A stretch of 64,000 nt of DNA, taken from positions 1,116,001 to 1,180,000 of the forward strand of contig OZ007012.1 of assembly GCA_963931435.1 (NCBI GenBank), in the 5' to 3' direction. This document shows, one piece after another, positions 1 to 11,143 of this stretch (position 1 is the first letter of the stretch; each line of letters starts with the position of its first letter). The notes under the pieces are model-generated. The model was given only the letters and a program-made list of their open reading frames with translations, did no database searches and was not told where the DNA came from. Position numbers and translations under genes: made by a program. The stretch comes from Coprousia sp963931435 (GTDB taxonomy: Bacteria; Actinomycetota; Coriobacteriia; Coriobacteriales; Coriobacteriaceae).

Positions 1-31
1 CCGCCGCGCGGCGTGCAAGGGGAGAGGCACG

Positions 32-2048
<2,017 letters not shown>

Positions 2049-2062
<14 letters not shown>

Positions 2063-2348
2063 CGCGGGCGCCGTGGCCCTGAACATCCTTTCCTACATCC
2101 TGCGTCTCTGCGGCATCGCCCTGTGCGCGCTCGTGATCGTGCTGTGCTTCAGCGGACTGGCCGCGCGCCTCGACATCGTGCGGCTCGTTGTGGACATCTC
2201 GCGCGCCATACCCGAGGCCATCGCCGGCTACGGACTGGTCGCCACCCCGTTCGGCGGCGTGTTCCGGCTCGATTTCGCCCTGATGGCCGCGGCGTGCTAC
2301 GCGCTCGACTACGCGTGCCTGCGCGCCTCGCGGGCCCTCAGACGCTGA
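2049..2348 (+). CDS. Small hydrophobic membrane protein
   Basis: A 99-residue protein starting at GTG inside the end of the ABC-F gene (translationally coupled) and ending just before the metalloprotease gene. It has a clear N-terminal transmembrane segment (about residues 10-40) and a second hydrophobic stretch near the C terminus. No family is recognised. Its placement in a tight operon argues that it is real. It could be an accessory membrane protein, but nothing in the sequence says for what. Confidence 0.55.
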
Positions 2349-2359
2349 GGGAGGCCCCG

Positions 2360-3043
2360 ATGGACTTCGATTACCTCACCTACCTGCTCATCCAGGTCGC
2401 CGCGCTCATCCTGGGGCTCTGCGTGCACGAGAGCGCCCATGCCCTCGCCGCGCTCGCCCTCGGCGACCGCACGGCCCGCGAGCGCGGGCGCATCTCGCTC
2501 AACCCGCTCGCTCACATCGATCCGTTCGGCACGGTGCTTCTGCCCCTCATCATGATCGCGCTCGGCGGGCCCGTCTTCGCCTTCGCCAAGCCCGTGCCCG
2601 TGCATCTGGGCAACCTCAGGCACCCCAAGCGCGACGAGGTGCTCGTTGCGCTGGCGGGTCCGCTCTCCAACATCGCCCTCGCCCTCGTCGCGGCCGCCGC
2701 CTGGTGGCTCGTCCCCGGCGAGGCCGTCTACGGGGCGTTCGGCTACGCGGTGTACTCCGGCTTCATGAACTTCATCGTCGTCTCCATCCTGATCAACCTT
2801 TCGCTCGCCTTCTTCAACCTCATCCCGCTGCCCCCGCTCGACGGATCCTCGATCTTGGTGCCGTTCCTCAAGGGCAGGGCCCTTGCCAGCTACTACCGCA
2901 TCCAGCGCTACGCGATGCCGATCCTCATCATCGTGCTCTACCTGCTGCCGCAGATCCTGCGCATCGATCTTGTCGGCATCTACTTCGATCTGACGGTGTA
3001 CCCCATCTTCTACGCGCTCGTGGGGGCGGGCGGCCTCTTCTGA
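2360..3043 (+). CDS. Site-2 protease-like (M50) intramembrane metalloprotease
   Basis: A 227-residue polytopic membrane protein with the zinc-protease motif HESAH at residues 23-27 in the first membrane helix and the second M50 motif NLIPLPPLDG in a C-terminal helix, supplying the conserved Asp ligand. These define the Rip/YwhC-like minimal S2P branch, which lacks a PDZ domain. Family members cleave membrane-embedded substrates such as anti-sigma factors; the substrate here is unknown. The ATG at 2360 is preferred to upstream in-frame codons because GGGAGG precedes it and the hydrophobic N terminus matches family size. It is followed by scpA, a frequent neighbour of this protease type. Confidence 0.87.
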   Translation: MDFDYLTYLLIQVAALILGLCVHESAHALAALALGDRTARERGRISLNPLAHIDPFGTVLLPLIMIALGGPVFAFAKPVPVHLGNLRHPKRDEVLVALAGPLSNIALALVAAAAWWLVPGEAVYGAFGYAVYSGFMNFIVVSILINLSLAFFNLIPLPPLDGSSILVPFLKGRALASYYRIQRYAMPILIIVLYLLPQILRIDLVGIYFDLTVYPIFYALVGAGGLF

Positions 3044-3123
3044 TAGAGCCCGAAAGTCCGATTTAGGCTAGAATGGCGGACGAGCGGACGCGCAGCTGCC
3101 GGAATCGAGGGGAGGGAGGCCCG

Positions 3124-3933
3124 ATGTCATATCGTGTGAGCACCGCGGCCTATTCAGGGCCGTTCGACCTCCTCCTCCAACTCGTGTCGCGCCAGAAGGT
3201 CGACATCGGGGCCATCTCGATCACCGAGGTGGCCGAGCAGTACCTCGCCGAGATCGACCGGCTCGAGGCGCTCGACCTCGATGTCGCGAGCGACTTCCTG
3301 CTCGTCGCCGCGACCCTGCTCGACATCAAGGCGGCCTCGCTGGTGCCCGACGAGGAGCCCCGCGGCGGCCGCGACGATCTCGAGGAGGACGAGGATCTCG
3401 TGGGTCTCGACGCCGACGCCCTGCGCGAGGTGCTCATCCAGCGCCTCATCGCCTACAAGCAGTTCAAATCCGCCGCCGCGGCGCTCGGCGCGCGCATGGA
3501 GGCGGAGCGGCGCATGCACCCGCGCGTCGCAGGCCCCGATCCGGAGTTTCTGAACCTCATGCCCGACTACCTCAAGGGCATCACCCTGCGCGGGCTCGCT
3601 GTCATCTGCGCCGACCTGGACAGCCGGCGCGAGACCTTCCTGCTGGAAGCCGAGCACGTGGCGCCGCACCGCGTCCCGCTCGAGCTCACCGTCGCCTCGG
3701 TCGACCGCGTCACCCGTTCGCGGGGGCACCTGACGTTCGCCGAGCTCCTCGATGAGGGCGCCACCGTCGACCAGATCGTCTCGACGTTTCTGGCCATCCT
3801 CGAGCTTGCCAAGCGCGGCTCGGTGACGCTCGCGCAGGACGAGCTCTTCGGCACGATCACCATCGACCGCGTCGAGGGCGCTCCGGCCTACCATCCCGAC
3901 CAATCCGCCTCCATCGAGGAAGGACAGGCATGA
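3124..3933 (+). CDS. scpA: Segregation and condensation protein A
   Basis: Kleisin subunit that bridges SMC heads and binds ScpB, acting in chromosome condensation and segregation. The 269-residue product begins with the typical kleisin N terminus (YSGPFDLLLQLV) that contacts the SMC neck, has an acidic central linker (about 75-100) and a winged-helix C-terminal region. The ATG at 3124 is chosen over the in-frame ATG at 3073 because GAGGGGAGGGAGG lies directly upstream. It overlaps scpB by 4 bases. The smc gene is not in the window. Confidence 0.94.
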   Translation: MSYRVSTAAYSGPFDLLLQLVSRQKVDIGAISITEVAEQYLAEIDRLEALDLDVASDFLLVAATLLDIKAASLVPDEEPRGGRDDLEEDEDLVGLDADALREVLIQRLIAYKQFKSAAAALGARMEAERRMHPRVAGPDPEFLNLMPDYLKGITLRGLAVICADLDSRRETFLLEAEHVAPHRVPLELTVASVDRVTRSRGHLTFAELLDEGATVDQIVSTFLAILELAKRGSVTLAQDELFGTITIDRVEGAPAYHPDQSASIEEGQA

Positions 3934-4643
3934 CCGAACTTGAGCATCTGGATCCCTCGTCCAGCAAGGCGGCGCTCGAGGCGCTGCTGCTCGTCTCGAG
4001 CGATCCGGTGAGCGCGCCGGCGCTCGCCCAGGCGCTCGACATGACCCCCGGCGAGACGGCGTCGCTTCTTGCCGAGCTCAAGGTCGAGTACGAGGAGGCG
4101 AACCGCGGCTTCCAGCTGAGGGAGGTCGCCGGCGGATGGCGGCTGTTCACCCATCCGGCCTTCCACGACCAGGTCGAGGCGTTCGTGCTCTCGTGGGACA
4201 CGCAGAAGCTCTCCCAGGCGGCGCTCGAGGCGCTCGCGGTCATCGCCTACCACCAGCCCGCTACGCGCGAGCAGGTGCGCGGCATCCGCGGCGTCAACTC
4301 CGACGGCGTCATCTCGTCGCTCGTGGACAAGGGCCTCGTGCGCGAGCTCGGGCGCGACCCCGAGCGCGGCCAGGCCATCCTCTACGGCACCACGGCGGCG
4401 TTCCTGGAGAAGTTCGGGCTGCGCTCACTCAAGGACCTGCCCGATCTCGAGCAGTTCGCCCCCGACGAGCAGGCGCGGCAGTTCATCCGCGAGCGGCTCT
4501 CGGGCCGCTCCATCCAGTCCACGCTCGAGGAGGCGGACGAGGACCTCTCCGAGGAGCGCGAGCTCATCGAGGATTACGACGAGGACGCCGACGACGACCT
4601 CATGCTCGTGGGAAACGCGACGGACGATGAGTTCGATGACTGA
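3930..4643 (+). CDS. scpB: Segregation and condensation protein B
   Basis: Partner of ScpA in the SMC condensin. The 237-residue protein has two winged-helix domains, with the hallmark LSQAALEALAVIAYHQP and the RGVNSDGVISSL stretch. The C-terminal 50 residues are very acidic, with many Asp/Glu. The ATG overlaps the scpA stop (ATGA), indicating translational coupling. Its 3' end overlaps the start of the rluB reading frame, so scpA, scpB and rluB form one unit, as in many Gram-positive genomes. Confidence 0.94.
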   Translation: MTELEHLDPSSSKAALEALLLVSSDPVSAPALAQALDMTPGETASLLAELKVEYEEANRGFQLREVAGGWRLFTHPAFHDQVEAFVLSWDTQKLSQAALEALAVIAYHQPATREQVRGIRGVNSDGVISSLVDKGLVRELGRDPERGQAILYGTTAAFLEKFGLRSLKDLPDLEQFAPDEQARQFIRERLSGRSIQSTLEEADEDLSEERELIEDYDEDADDDLMLVGNATDDEFDD

Positions 4644-5436
4644 GGGCGGCGAGGGCATCTACCCCCACACCATGCGCCTCCAGCGCTTCCTGGCGCGCGC
4701 GGGCGTGGCGAGCCGGCGCGGGGCCGAGGCGCTCATGAGCGCGGGACGCGTCACGGTGAACGGCGTGGTCGCCACGGAGATGGGCACCAAGATCGACGTG
4801 GGTCGCGACAGGGTCGCGGTGGACGGCGCCCCGGTCGCGCTCGCTGACGAGGCGGCCTACCTCATGCTCCACAAGCCCGCGGGCTACCTGACCACCATGC
4901 GCGACCCCCAGGGGCGCCCCTGCGTGTCCGAACTCGTCCCCCGCGACCGCTTCCCGGGGCTCTTCCCCGTGGGGAGGCTCGATCTCGACACCACCGGGCT
5001 CCTGTTGTTCACCACCGACGGCGACCTCGCCCAGAGGCTGCTGCACCCCTCGCACCATGTCGACAAGAGCTACCTGGCCATCGTCGACGGGCGGGTCCGC
5101 GACGCCGATCTGGAGCCGCTGCGCGCGGGGATGATGCTCGATGACGGTCCCTGCAAGCCCGCGCGCTGCCGCGTGCTGGACGCCCGCGCCGCGCGCCCCG
5201 TCGCCCCCGAAGGGGTGCCATTGGGGACGACCGCCGTCCAGGTGATCCTGAGCGAGGGGCGCAAGAACCAGGTGAAGCGCATGCTCGGCGCCATCCACCA
5301 TCCGGTGCTGCGCCTGCACCGCGACCGGTTCGGTCCGCTCGAGCTCGGCAGGCTCCGTCCCGGCGCCTGGCGCTCCCTGACGCCGGGGGAGATCGACGAC
5401 CTCATCCGCGCCTCCACGGCGCGCGAGACACGTTAG
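4627..5436 (+). CDS. rluB: 23S rRNA pseudouridine synthase, RluB/RsuA family
   Basis: Isomerises a uridine in rRNA, by family the 23S helix 80 region. The N-terminal S4 RNA-binding domain starts at MRLQRFLARAG (about residue 16). The catalytic motif GRLDLDTTGLLL contains the nucleophile Asp119, and the C-terminal part holds NQVKRMLGA. The start is uncertain: ATG at 4627, 4636 or 4672 are in frame, and the last sits right at the S4 domain. The RluB name rests on synteny with scpAB; RluE/F or RsuA specificity cannot be excluded. Confidence 0.88.
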   Translation: MSSMTEGGEGIYPHTMRLQRFLARAGVASRRGAEALMSAGRVTVNGVVATEMGTKIDVGRDRVAVDGAPVALADEAAYLMLHKPAGYLTTMRDPQGRPCVSELVPRDRFPGLFPVGRLDLDTTGLLLFTTDGDLAQRLLHPSHHVDKSYLAIVDGRVRDADLEPLRAGMMLDDGPCKPARCRVLDARAARPVAPEGVPLGTTAVQVILSEGRKNQVKRMLGAIHHPVLRLHRDRFGPLELGRLRPGAWRSLTPGEIDDLIRASTARETR

Positions 5437-5452
5437 ACAAGGAGAGGAACAG

Positions 5453-6130
5453 ATGATCATCGCCATCGACGGGCCCGCGGGATCGGGCAAGTCAACGATC
5501 GCCCGCGCCGTCGCCGACCGGTTCGGGTTCACCAAGCTCGACACCGGCGCCATGTACCGCGCCGTGACCCTCGCCGCGCTCGAGCGCGGGATCGACCTGA
5601 CCGACGAGGATGCCGTCTGCGCCCTGGCGCGCGCCGTGGACATCACCTATCCCGCCGCCGACGCCGCCATCGCGGTTGACGGCGTGGACGTGAGCGCCGC
5701 TATCCGCACGCCGCGCGTCGACGCCCGCGTCTCGCAGGTCGCCGCCTATCCTGGGGTGCGCGAGGCCATGATGGAGCTCCAGAGGAGGCTCGCCCTCCGC
5801 CACGACGTGGTCGCCGAGGGGCGCGACATCGGCACGGTGGTGTTCCCCGACGCCGAGGTGAAGGTGTTCCTCACGGCCGATCCGCGCGAGCGCGCCCGCC
5901 GCCGCGTGCTGCAGCGGCACGAGGGGGAAAGGGTCCCGGAGGCCGCGCTCGCCGAGGAGATCGAGCGCACGCTCGAGGGAATCGCGCGCCGTGACGACCT
6001 CGACGCCCACCGCGCTGTGGCGCCGCTCGTCGCCGCCGACGACGCCGTGCGCATCGATTCCACCGCGTGCACCATCGACGAGGTGGTGGCGCGCATCGCC
6101 TCCCTCGTCGACGAGAGGAGGGGCGCATGA
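5453..6130 (+). CDS. cmk: Cytidylate kinase
   Basis: Phosphorylates CMP/dCMP to the diphosphate using ATP. The 225-residue product has the P-loop GPAGSGKST at residues 7-15, the CMP-binding LDTGAMYRA motif and the EGRDIGTVVFPDA segment diagnostic of cytidylate kinases. A strong AAGGAGAGG site precedes the ATG. The stop overlaps the plsC start (ATGA). The cmk-plsC-ispH order is seen in several Gram-positive lineages. Confidence 0.95.
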   Translation: MIIAIDGPAGSGKSTIARAVADRFGFTKLDTGAMYRAVTLAALERGIDLTDEDAVCALARAVDITYPAADAAIAVDGVDVSAAIRTPRVDARVSQVAAYPGVREAMMELQRRLALRHDVVAEGRDIGTVVFPDAEVKVFLTADPRERARRRVLQRHEGERVPEAALAEEIERTLEGIARRDDLDAHRAVAPLVAADDAVRIDSTACTIDEVVARIASLVDERRGA

Positions 6131-6852
6131 AGCTCACCAGCTACCATCTCGATGACTACTACGACAACGGCATGCGGGACTATCCGTTGGCGTTGCGCAT
6201 CTTCTACTACGTGGTGATCGCGGTCCTCTACGCGTTCTCCAAGATCATGTGGCGCTGGAGCATTGACAACGCCGACGAGCTCAAGCCCCGCGGCGGGACG
6301 GGCAGCGTCATCATCTGCAACCACACCTCCATGGCCGAGGTCGTCTCCCTCGTGCCCTATATCGTGAGCACCGGCCGGCGCGTGCGCCCCATCATGAAGA
6401 GCGAGTTCAACGACAACCCCATCGTGCGGTGGTTCTTCGGCCGCGTGGGCGGCATCCCCGTCGACCGCGGCACGGCCGACATGAAGGCGCTGCGCCGCGC
6501 CCAGCACGCGCTGCAGCGCGGCGAGGACATCCTCATCTACCCCGAGGGCACCCGCATCCGCTCCGACGACCAGCCGGTCGAGGTTCACGGCGGGTTCGCG
6601 CTCATCGCGCAGATGGCCAAGGCCGACATCGTGCCCATGGCCGTGTGCGGCTTCCGCGACGTCACGCCCGAAGGCAAGCACCTCATGCGGCCCGTGCGCT
6701 GCTGGATGCGCGTCGGGAAACGCGTCACGTTCGCCGACGCCCCGGAGGGCCTCAAGCGCTCCGCCCGCCTCTCCTGGGTCGAGGACGAAGCGATCCGCCG
6801 CATGTACGCCATCCGCGACGAGCTGCGCCGCGAGCATCCCGGGAGGCGGTAG
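6127..6852 (+). CDS. plsC: 1-acyl-sn-glycerol-3-phosphate acyltransferase (PlsC-like)
   Basis: Adds the second acyl chain to lysophosphatidate at the membrane. The 241-residue protein has an N-terminal hydrophobic segment (about 22-40), block II GGIPVDRG (108-115), block III YPEGTR (138-143) and block IV VPMAV. Block I reads NHTSMAE (65-71): the usual NHX4D is NHX4E here, the codon being an unambiguous GAG. The family assignment is secure; substrate preference is not. The ATG at 6127 overlaps cmk by 4 bases. Confidence 0.88.
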   Translation: MKLTSYHLDDYYDNGMRDYPLALRIFYYVVIAVLYAFSKIMWRWSIDNADELKPRGGTGSVIICNHTSMAEVVSLVPYIVSTGRRVRPIMKSEFNDNPIVRWFFGRVGGIPVDRGTADMKALRRAQHALQRGEDILIYPEGTRIRSDDQPVEVHGGFALIAQMAKADIVPMAVCGFRDVTPEGKHLMRPVRCWMRVGKRVTFADAPEGLKRSARLSWVEDEAIRRMYAIRDELRREHPGRR

Positions 6853-6854
6853 CC

Positions 6855-7694
6855 ATGGTCCGGATCGCCATCGCCGAGCACGCCGGCGCCTGCTACGGGG
6901 TCGAGCGCGCCCTGCGCCTCGCCGAGAAGGCCGCCGAGGGCGCGGGGGGCGCCCTCACCCTGGGCCCCCTCATCCACAACCCGGTCGTGGTGGCTGAGCT
7001 CGAGGCGAAGGGGATCCGTCCCGCCGCCTCGCCCGAGGAGGCCTCCGAGGGCGTGCTGGTGATACGCGCGCACGGCGTCACGCCCGACGTGATCGAGGCG
7101 GCGCGCGCCCGGGGGCTCGAGGTGGTCGACGCCACCTGCCCCTACGTCAAGCGCGTCCACCACGCAGCCGAGCGCCTCGCGCGCGACGGCTACCAGGTGC
7201 TCGTGGTGGGGGAGAGCGGCCACCCTGAGGTCCAGGGTATCATGGGGCATGCCGGCGCGGGCGCGCTCGTCGTTTCCGACGACACGGACATCGATTCCCT
7301 CCCGCTCGCCCCCAAGGTGGGCGTGGTGGTGCAGACCACGCAGACCGCCGCTCGCCTCGCCGAGGTCGCGGGCGCCCTGGCGCCGCGCGTCGAGGAGCTG
7401 AAGGTCGTGAACACCATCTGCGAGGCCACCTCCGAGCGGCAGGACGCCGCGGCGCGCCTCGCCGCCGAGGCCGACTGCATGATCGTCATAGGCGGGAGGC
7501 AATCGGGCAACACGCGCCGCCTAGCGCAAATCTGCGCCGAGCGCTGCCCGCGCACCCACCATATCGAGGACGCCGACGAGCTCGATCCCGCCTGGATCGC
7601 CGGCGCCGGGCTCATCGGCGTCACCGCCGGCGCCTCGACCCCGGAGGCGCATATCGACCGCCTGCGCCGGCGCCTCGAGGAGGTGCTCGGATGA
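6855..7694 (+). CDS. ispH: 4-hydroxy-3-methylbut-2-enyl diphosphate reductase
   Basis: Last step of the MEP isoprenoid pathway, giving IPP and DMAPP from HMBPP through a 4Fe-4S cluster. The 279-residue product has the three cluster cysteines at C13 (GACYGV), C95 (DATCPYV) and C189 (NTICEAT), and the substrate-binding histidines in IHNP, RAHG and SGHPE. It lacks the C-terminal S1 domains fused to IspH in some Gram-positives. It lies 2 bases after plsC and overlaps the DUF512 gene by 4 bases. Confidence 0.95.
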   Translation: MVRIAIAEHAGACYGVERALRLAEKAAEGAGGALTLGPLIHNPVVVAELEAKGIRPAASPEEASEGVLVIRAHGVTPDVIEAARARGLEVVDATCPYVKRVHHAAERLARDGYQVLVVGESGHPEVQGIMGHAGAGALVVSDDTDIDSLPLAPKVGVVVQTTQTAARLAEVAGALAPRVEELKVVNTICEATSERQDAAARLAAEADCMIVIGGRQSGNTRRLAQICAERCPRTHHIEDADELDPAWIAGAGLIGVTAGASTPEAHIDRLRRRLEEVLG

Positions 7695-9133
7695 GCGAGC
7701 CCGCCGCGTCCACGCGTCCGCCCTATGCCGGCGGCGGCTCCGTCTACGGATCCGATCACGCCGCCGGGAACGTCGCGGGCGGCAGGATTCGCGCTATCCG
7801 CGAGGAGTCGCCCGCCTGGGACGCTGGCATCGAAGCCGGCATGGTCGTCACGCGCGTCGCCGGCGAGCCGCTCGCCGACATGATCGACTGGCTCTGGAGC
7901 GCCGACGGCGACGCGGTCGACCTGGAGGTGCTCGATCCCGCCGACGGGAGCCTCAACCCCTGCACGCTCGAGCGCCTTCCCGGCGAGGACTGGGGCATCA
8001 CCTTCGACGACGCGGTGTTCGACGGCATGCGCACCTGCGTCAACGCCTGCGTCTTCTGCTTCATGGGCATGCTGCCCCCGCACATGCGCTCATCGCTCAC
8101 CATACGCGACGACGACTACCGCCTGAGCTTTCTGCAGGGCAACTTCGTCACCCTCACCAACCTCTCCGATGACGAGGTGGAGCGCATCATCTCGCATCGG
8201 CTGAGCCCCATGAACGTGTCGCTGCACGCGGTCGATCCCGCGGTACGCCGACGCCTCATGGGCCGCAACGCCGCGCGCGGCATCGAGGTGCTCGAGCGCC
8301 TCATCGCCGCCGGCATCGAGATCCACGCCCAGATCGTGCTCTGCCCTGGGCTCAACGACGGCGTCGAGCTCGATAGCACGCTCGCGTGGTGCTACGAGCG
8401 CCCCGCCATCACGAGCCTAGGGATCGTCCCGCTCGGCTACACGCGGTTCCAGAAGCGCTTCGAAAGCTCGTTCTCGGACGATCCCGCCCGCGCGCAGCGC
8501 GTGGTGGAGCAGGTGCGCCCCTACCAGGAGCGAGCGCGGCGCGAGCGCGGTGCCACCGTGTTCCAGCTCTCCGATGAGTTCTACCTCGATGCCGGGTTGG
8601 ATGTCCCCGAGGCGTCATGGTACGACGGCTATCCGCAGTTCTACGACGGCATCGGCATGATCCGGAGCTACCTCGATGACGCCCGGGTCCTCCAGACGGA
8701 CGATCCGGGACGGCTCGAGCGCGTCGCGCAGGCCCTCGGGAGGCGGGGCCTGCGCCTCGCCGTGGTATCCGGCACCGCGGCCGCGCCCACGGTCGAGCGC
8801 CTCGTCGGCGCGGCGCCTCTCGCCGGGCGCGTGCACGCGATCCGCAACGACTACTTCGGGGGCAACGTTGACGTGACGGGCCTCATCTGCGGGGTCGACC
8901 TGCTCGCGCAGCTGCCCGCGCGCATGGACGGGGTTATGCTTATTCTGCCCTCGGTTATGTTCAACGCCGACGGCCTCACGCTGGACGGTTATCATCGTCA
9001 AAAGCTGATCGAAGCCATCGATGCGCGCGGAGCGCGCTCCCTTATCGCCTCGACGCAGCCCTTCGAGCTCATCGAGGCGCTCGAGGGCGCCCTGGGAGCG
9101 GGAGACGCGTGCGCGCCCGAACAAGGAGATTGA
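7691..9133 (+). CDS. DUF512 family FeS/radical-SAM-like protein with N-terminal PDZ
   Basis: A 480-residue protein with a PDZ-like N-terminal segment (about 30-80: AIREESPAWDAGIEAG), then CVNACVFCF with cysteines at 116, 120 and 123 in the CX3CX2C spacing of radical SAM cluster sites, followed by DDYRLSFLQGNFVTLTNL, which is diagnostic of the DUF512 family. The C-terminal DUF512 domain contains a GTAAAP loop. Family function is unknown. It sits directly before der, an arrangement common in Gram-positive genomes that suggests, without proving, a link to ribosome or membrane biogenesis. Confidence 0.85.
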   Translation: MSEPAASTRPPYAGGGSVYGSDHAAGNVAGGRIRAIREESPAWDAGIEAGMVVTRVAGEPLADMIDWLWSADGDAVDLEVLDPADGSLNPCTLERLPGEDWGITFDDAVFDGMRTCVNACVFCFMGMLPPHMRSSLTIRDDDYRLSFLQGNFVTLTNLSDDEVERIISHRLSPMNVSLHAVDPAVRRRLMGRNAARGIEVLERLIAAGIEIHAQIVLCPGLNDGVELDSTLAWCYERPAITSLGIVPLGYTRFQKRFESSFSDDPARAQRVVEQVRPYQERARRERGATVFQLSDEFYLDAGLDVPEASWYDGYPQFYDGIGMIRSYLDDARVLQTDDPGRLERVAQALGRRGLRLAVVSGTAAAPTVERLVGAAPLAGRVHAIRNDYFGGNVDVTGLICGVDLLAQLPARMDGVMLILPSVMFNADGLTLDGYHRQKLIEAIDARGARSLIASTQPFELIEALEGALGAGDACAPEQGD

Positions 9134-9136
9134 TGC

Positions 9137-10471
9137 ATGAAACCCATCGTCGCCGTCGTGGGCAGGCCCAACGTGGGCAAGTCCACGCTGGTAAACCGCC
9201 TTGCGCAGTCCGCTGACGCCATCGTGCACGAGAGCCGCGGCGTCACGCGCGACCGCTCCTACCATGATGCCGACTGGAACGGCCGCGAGTTCACGCTCGT
9301 GGACACCGGCGGCATCGAGCCGCTCAAGAGCGATGACGTGTTCGCCTCGTCCATCCGCGACCAGGCCCTCGCCGCCGCCGAGGAGGCCGACGCGGTGCTG
9401 TTCGTGGTCGACGGCACCGTCGGGGTCACCGAGGAGGACGAGACGGTGGCGCGCCTGCTCAAGCGCGTGAAGAAGCCCGTCTTCCTGCTCGTCAACAAGC
9501 TCGACAACCCCGATCGCGAGCAGGAGCGCCTCTGGGAGTTCTACTCGCTCGGCGTCGGCGACCCGCGGCCCATCTCGGCCGTGCACGGGCACGGCACGGG
9601 CGATCTGCTCGACGAGGTGGTGGCGGTGCTCCCCGACGAGGAGCCCGACGACGACCCGTATCCCGACGCACTCGGCGTCGCCATCATCGGCCGTCCCAAC
9701 GCCGGCAAGTCCTCGCTCTTCAACAAGATGATCGGCGCGAAGCGCTCCATCGTCTCGGACATCGCGGGAACGACGCGCGACGCGATCGACACCGTCATCG
9801 AGCGGGACGGCCGCTTCTACCGGATGGTGGACACCGCGGGCATCCGCAAGAAGAGCACCGTCTACGAGAACATCGAGTACTACTCCATGGTCCGCGGGCT
9901 GCGCGCCATCGACCGCGCCGACGTGGCTCTGCTCGTGGTCGACGCCTCCGTGGGCGTCACCGAGCAGGACCAGAAGGTCGCGGGCCTCGCCATCGAGCGC
10001 GGCTGCGCGCTCGTGGTGCTCCTCAACAAATGGGACCTCCTCATCGACGACCGCGCGCGCGAACATGTCATGGAGACGGTCGCGCGGCGCCTCACCATGG
10101 CGCCGTGGGCGGAGGTGCTGCGCATCTCGGCGCTCACCGGCCGCTCGGTCGAGAAGATCTGGGCGCTCGTGGACGCGGCCGCCGCGCGGCGTGCGAGCAA
10201 GGTCTCGACGTCTCGGCTCAACCAGTTCCTCGCCGACCTGCGCGAATTCGGGCATACCGTGGTCGACGGCAAGCGTCGCCTGCGCATGCACTACGTCACG
10301 CAGACGGGCACGCGCCCTCCGGCGTTCACGTTCTTCGTCAACCATCCGGATCTCGTGAACGACACCTACCAGCGCTACATCGAGAACCGCATGCGCGAGA
10401 AGTTCGACCTCAAGGGAACGCCGATCCGCCTGCGCTTCCGCGCCAAGAGCGCCGACAAGGCGGGTGCGTAG
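9137..10471 (+). CDS. der: Ribosome biogenesis GTPase Der (EngA)
   Basis: Tandem GTPase needed for 50S assembly. The 444-residue protein has G-domain 1 with GRPNVGKST (9-17), DTGG and NKLD (120-123); G-domain 2 with GRPNAGKSS (185-193), DTAG and NKWD; and a C-terminal KH-like domain ending in a basic tail. It starts 3 bases after the DUF512 gene with AAGGAGATTG upstream. Length and motif order match Der fully. Confidence 0.96.
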   Translation: MKPIVAVVGRPNVGKSTLVNRLAQSADAIVHESRGVTRDRSYHDADWNGREFTLVDTGGIEPLKSDDVFASSIRDQALAAAEEADAVLFVVDGTVGVTEEDETVARLLKRVKKPVFLLVNKLDNPDREQERLWEFYSLGVGDPRPISAVHGHGTGDLLDEVVAVLPDEEPDDDPYPDALGVAIIGRPNAGKSSLFNKMIGAKRSIVSDIAGTTRDAIDTVIERDGRFYRMVDTAGIRKKSTVYENIEYYSMVRGLRAIDRADVALLVVDASVGVTEQDQKVAGLAIERGCALVVLLNKWDLLIDDRAREHVMETVARRLTMAPWAEVLRISALTGRSVEKIWALVDAAAARRASKVSTSRLNQFLADLREFGHTVVDGKRRLRMHYVTQTGTRPPAFTFFVNHPDLVNDTYQRYIENRMREKFDLKGTPIRLRFRAKSADKAGA

Positions 10472-10472
10472 C

Positions 10473-11138
10473 ATGGGCACGGGACTCGCCGGCGCCATCG
10501 CCTCGACCGCCGTTGCGATGGCCGTCTCCTACCTCGTCTGCGGCATCCCCTTCGGCAAGATCCTCACGCGACTTCTCGCCCACAAGGACATCCAGGCCGA
10601 GGGCTCGGGCAACATCGGCACCACCAACGCCCTGCGCGTGGCCGGCCCCAAGGTTGCGGCGCTCACGCTCGCGTTCGACCTGCTCAAGGGCATGGTGTGC
10701 GTCATGATCTTCCGCGACGTCGTGGTCGCGGGCACCGACTGGGCCGCGGGCGTCCCGATCGACGTCATGGTCGCCCTCGTGGCTCTCGCCGCCCTCTACG
10801 GCCACATCTTCTCGCCCTATCTCAAGTTCCATGGGGGCAAGGGCATCGCGACGGGCGTGGGCATCCTGTTCGGGTTCGCCTGGCCGCTCGCCCTCATCCA
10901 CCTCGCGATCTTCATCGTGCTCGTTGCCATCACGCGCTACGTCTCGGTGGGCTCGATCGCAACGGCGGCCGTGGTGCCGCTCACGGTGCACCTCATGTTT
11001 CCCGCGCTCGACTCCGCCGCGCTCGCGATCTGGGCGCTTCTGGGCTGGACGGTCGTCTGGGCGCACCGGGGCAACATCGCGCGGCTGCGCGCGGGCACCG
11101 AGTCGAAGCTCTCGTTCGGCAGCAAGAAGGGGGAGTGA
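10473..11138 (+). CDS. plsY: Acyl-phosphate:glycerol-3-phosphate acyltransferase PlsY
   Basis: Polytopic membrane enzyme transferring an acyl group from acyl phosphate to glycerol-3-phosphate, the first step of phospholipid synthesis. The 221-residue product shows the three PlsY loops: GSGNIGTTNALR (motif 1), KFHGGKGIATG (motif 2) and a C-terminal RAGTESKL (motif 3), with several hydrophobic helices. The ATG at 10473 is 1 base after the der stop; a GTG at 10464 is less likely. The next gene, gpsA, supplies its substrate. The plsX partner is not in the window. Confidence 0.93.
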   Translation: MGTGLAGAIASTAVAMAVSYLVCGIPFGKILTRLLAHKDIQAEGSGNIGTTNALRVAGPKVAALTLAFDLLKGMVCVMIFRDVVVAGTDWAAGVPIDVMVALVALAALYGHIFSPYLKFHGGKGIATGVGILFGFAWPLALIHLAIFIVLVAITRYVSVGSIATAAVVPLTVHLMFPALDSAALAIWALLGWTVVWAHRGNIARLRAGTESKLSFGSKKGE

Positions 11139-11143
11139 GGCGC

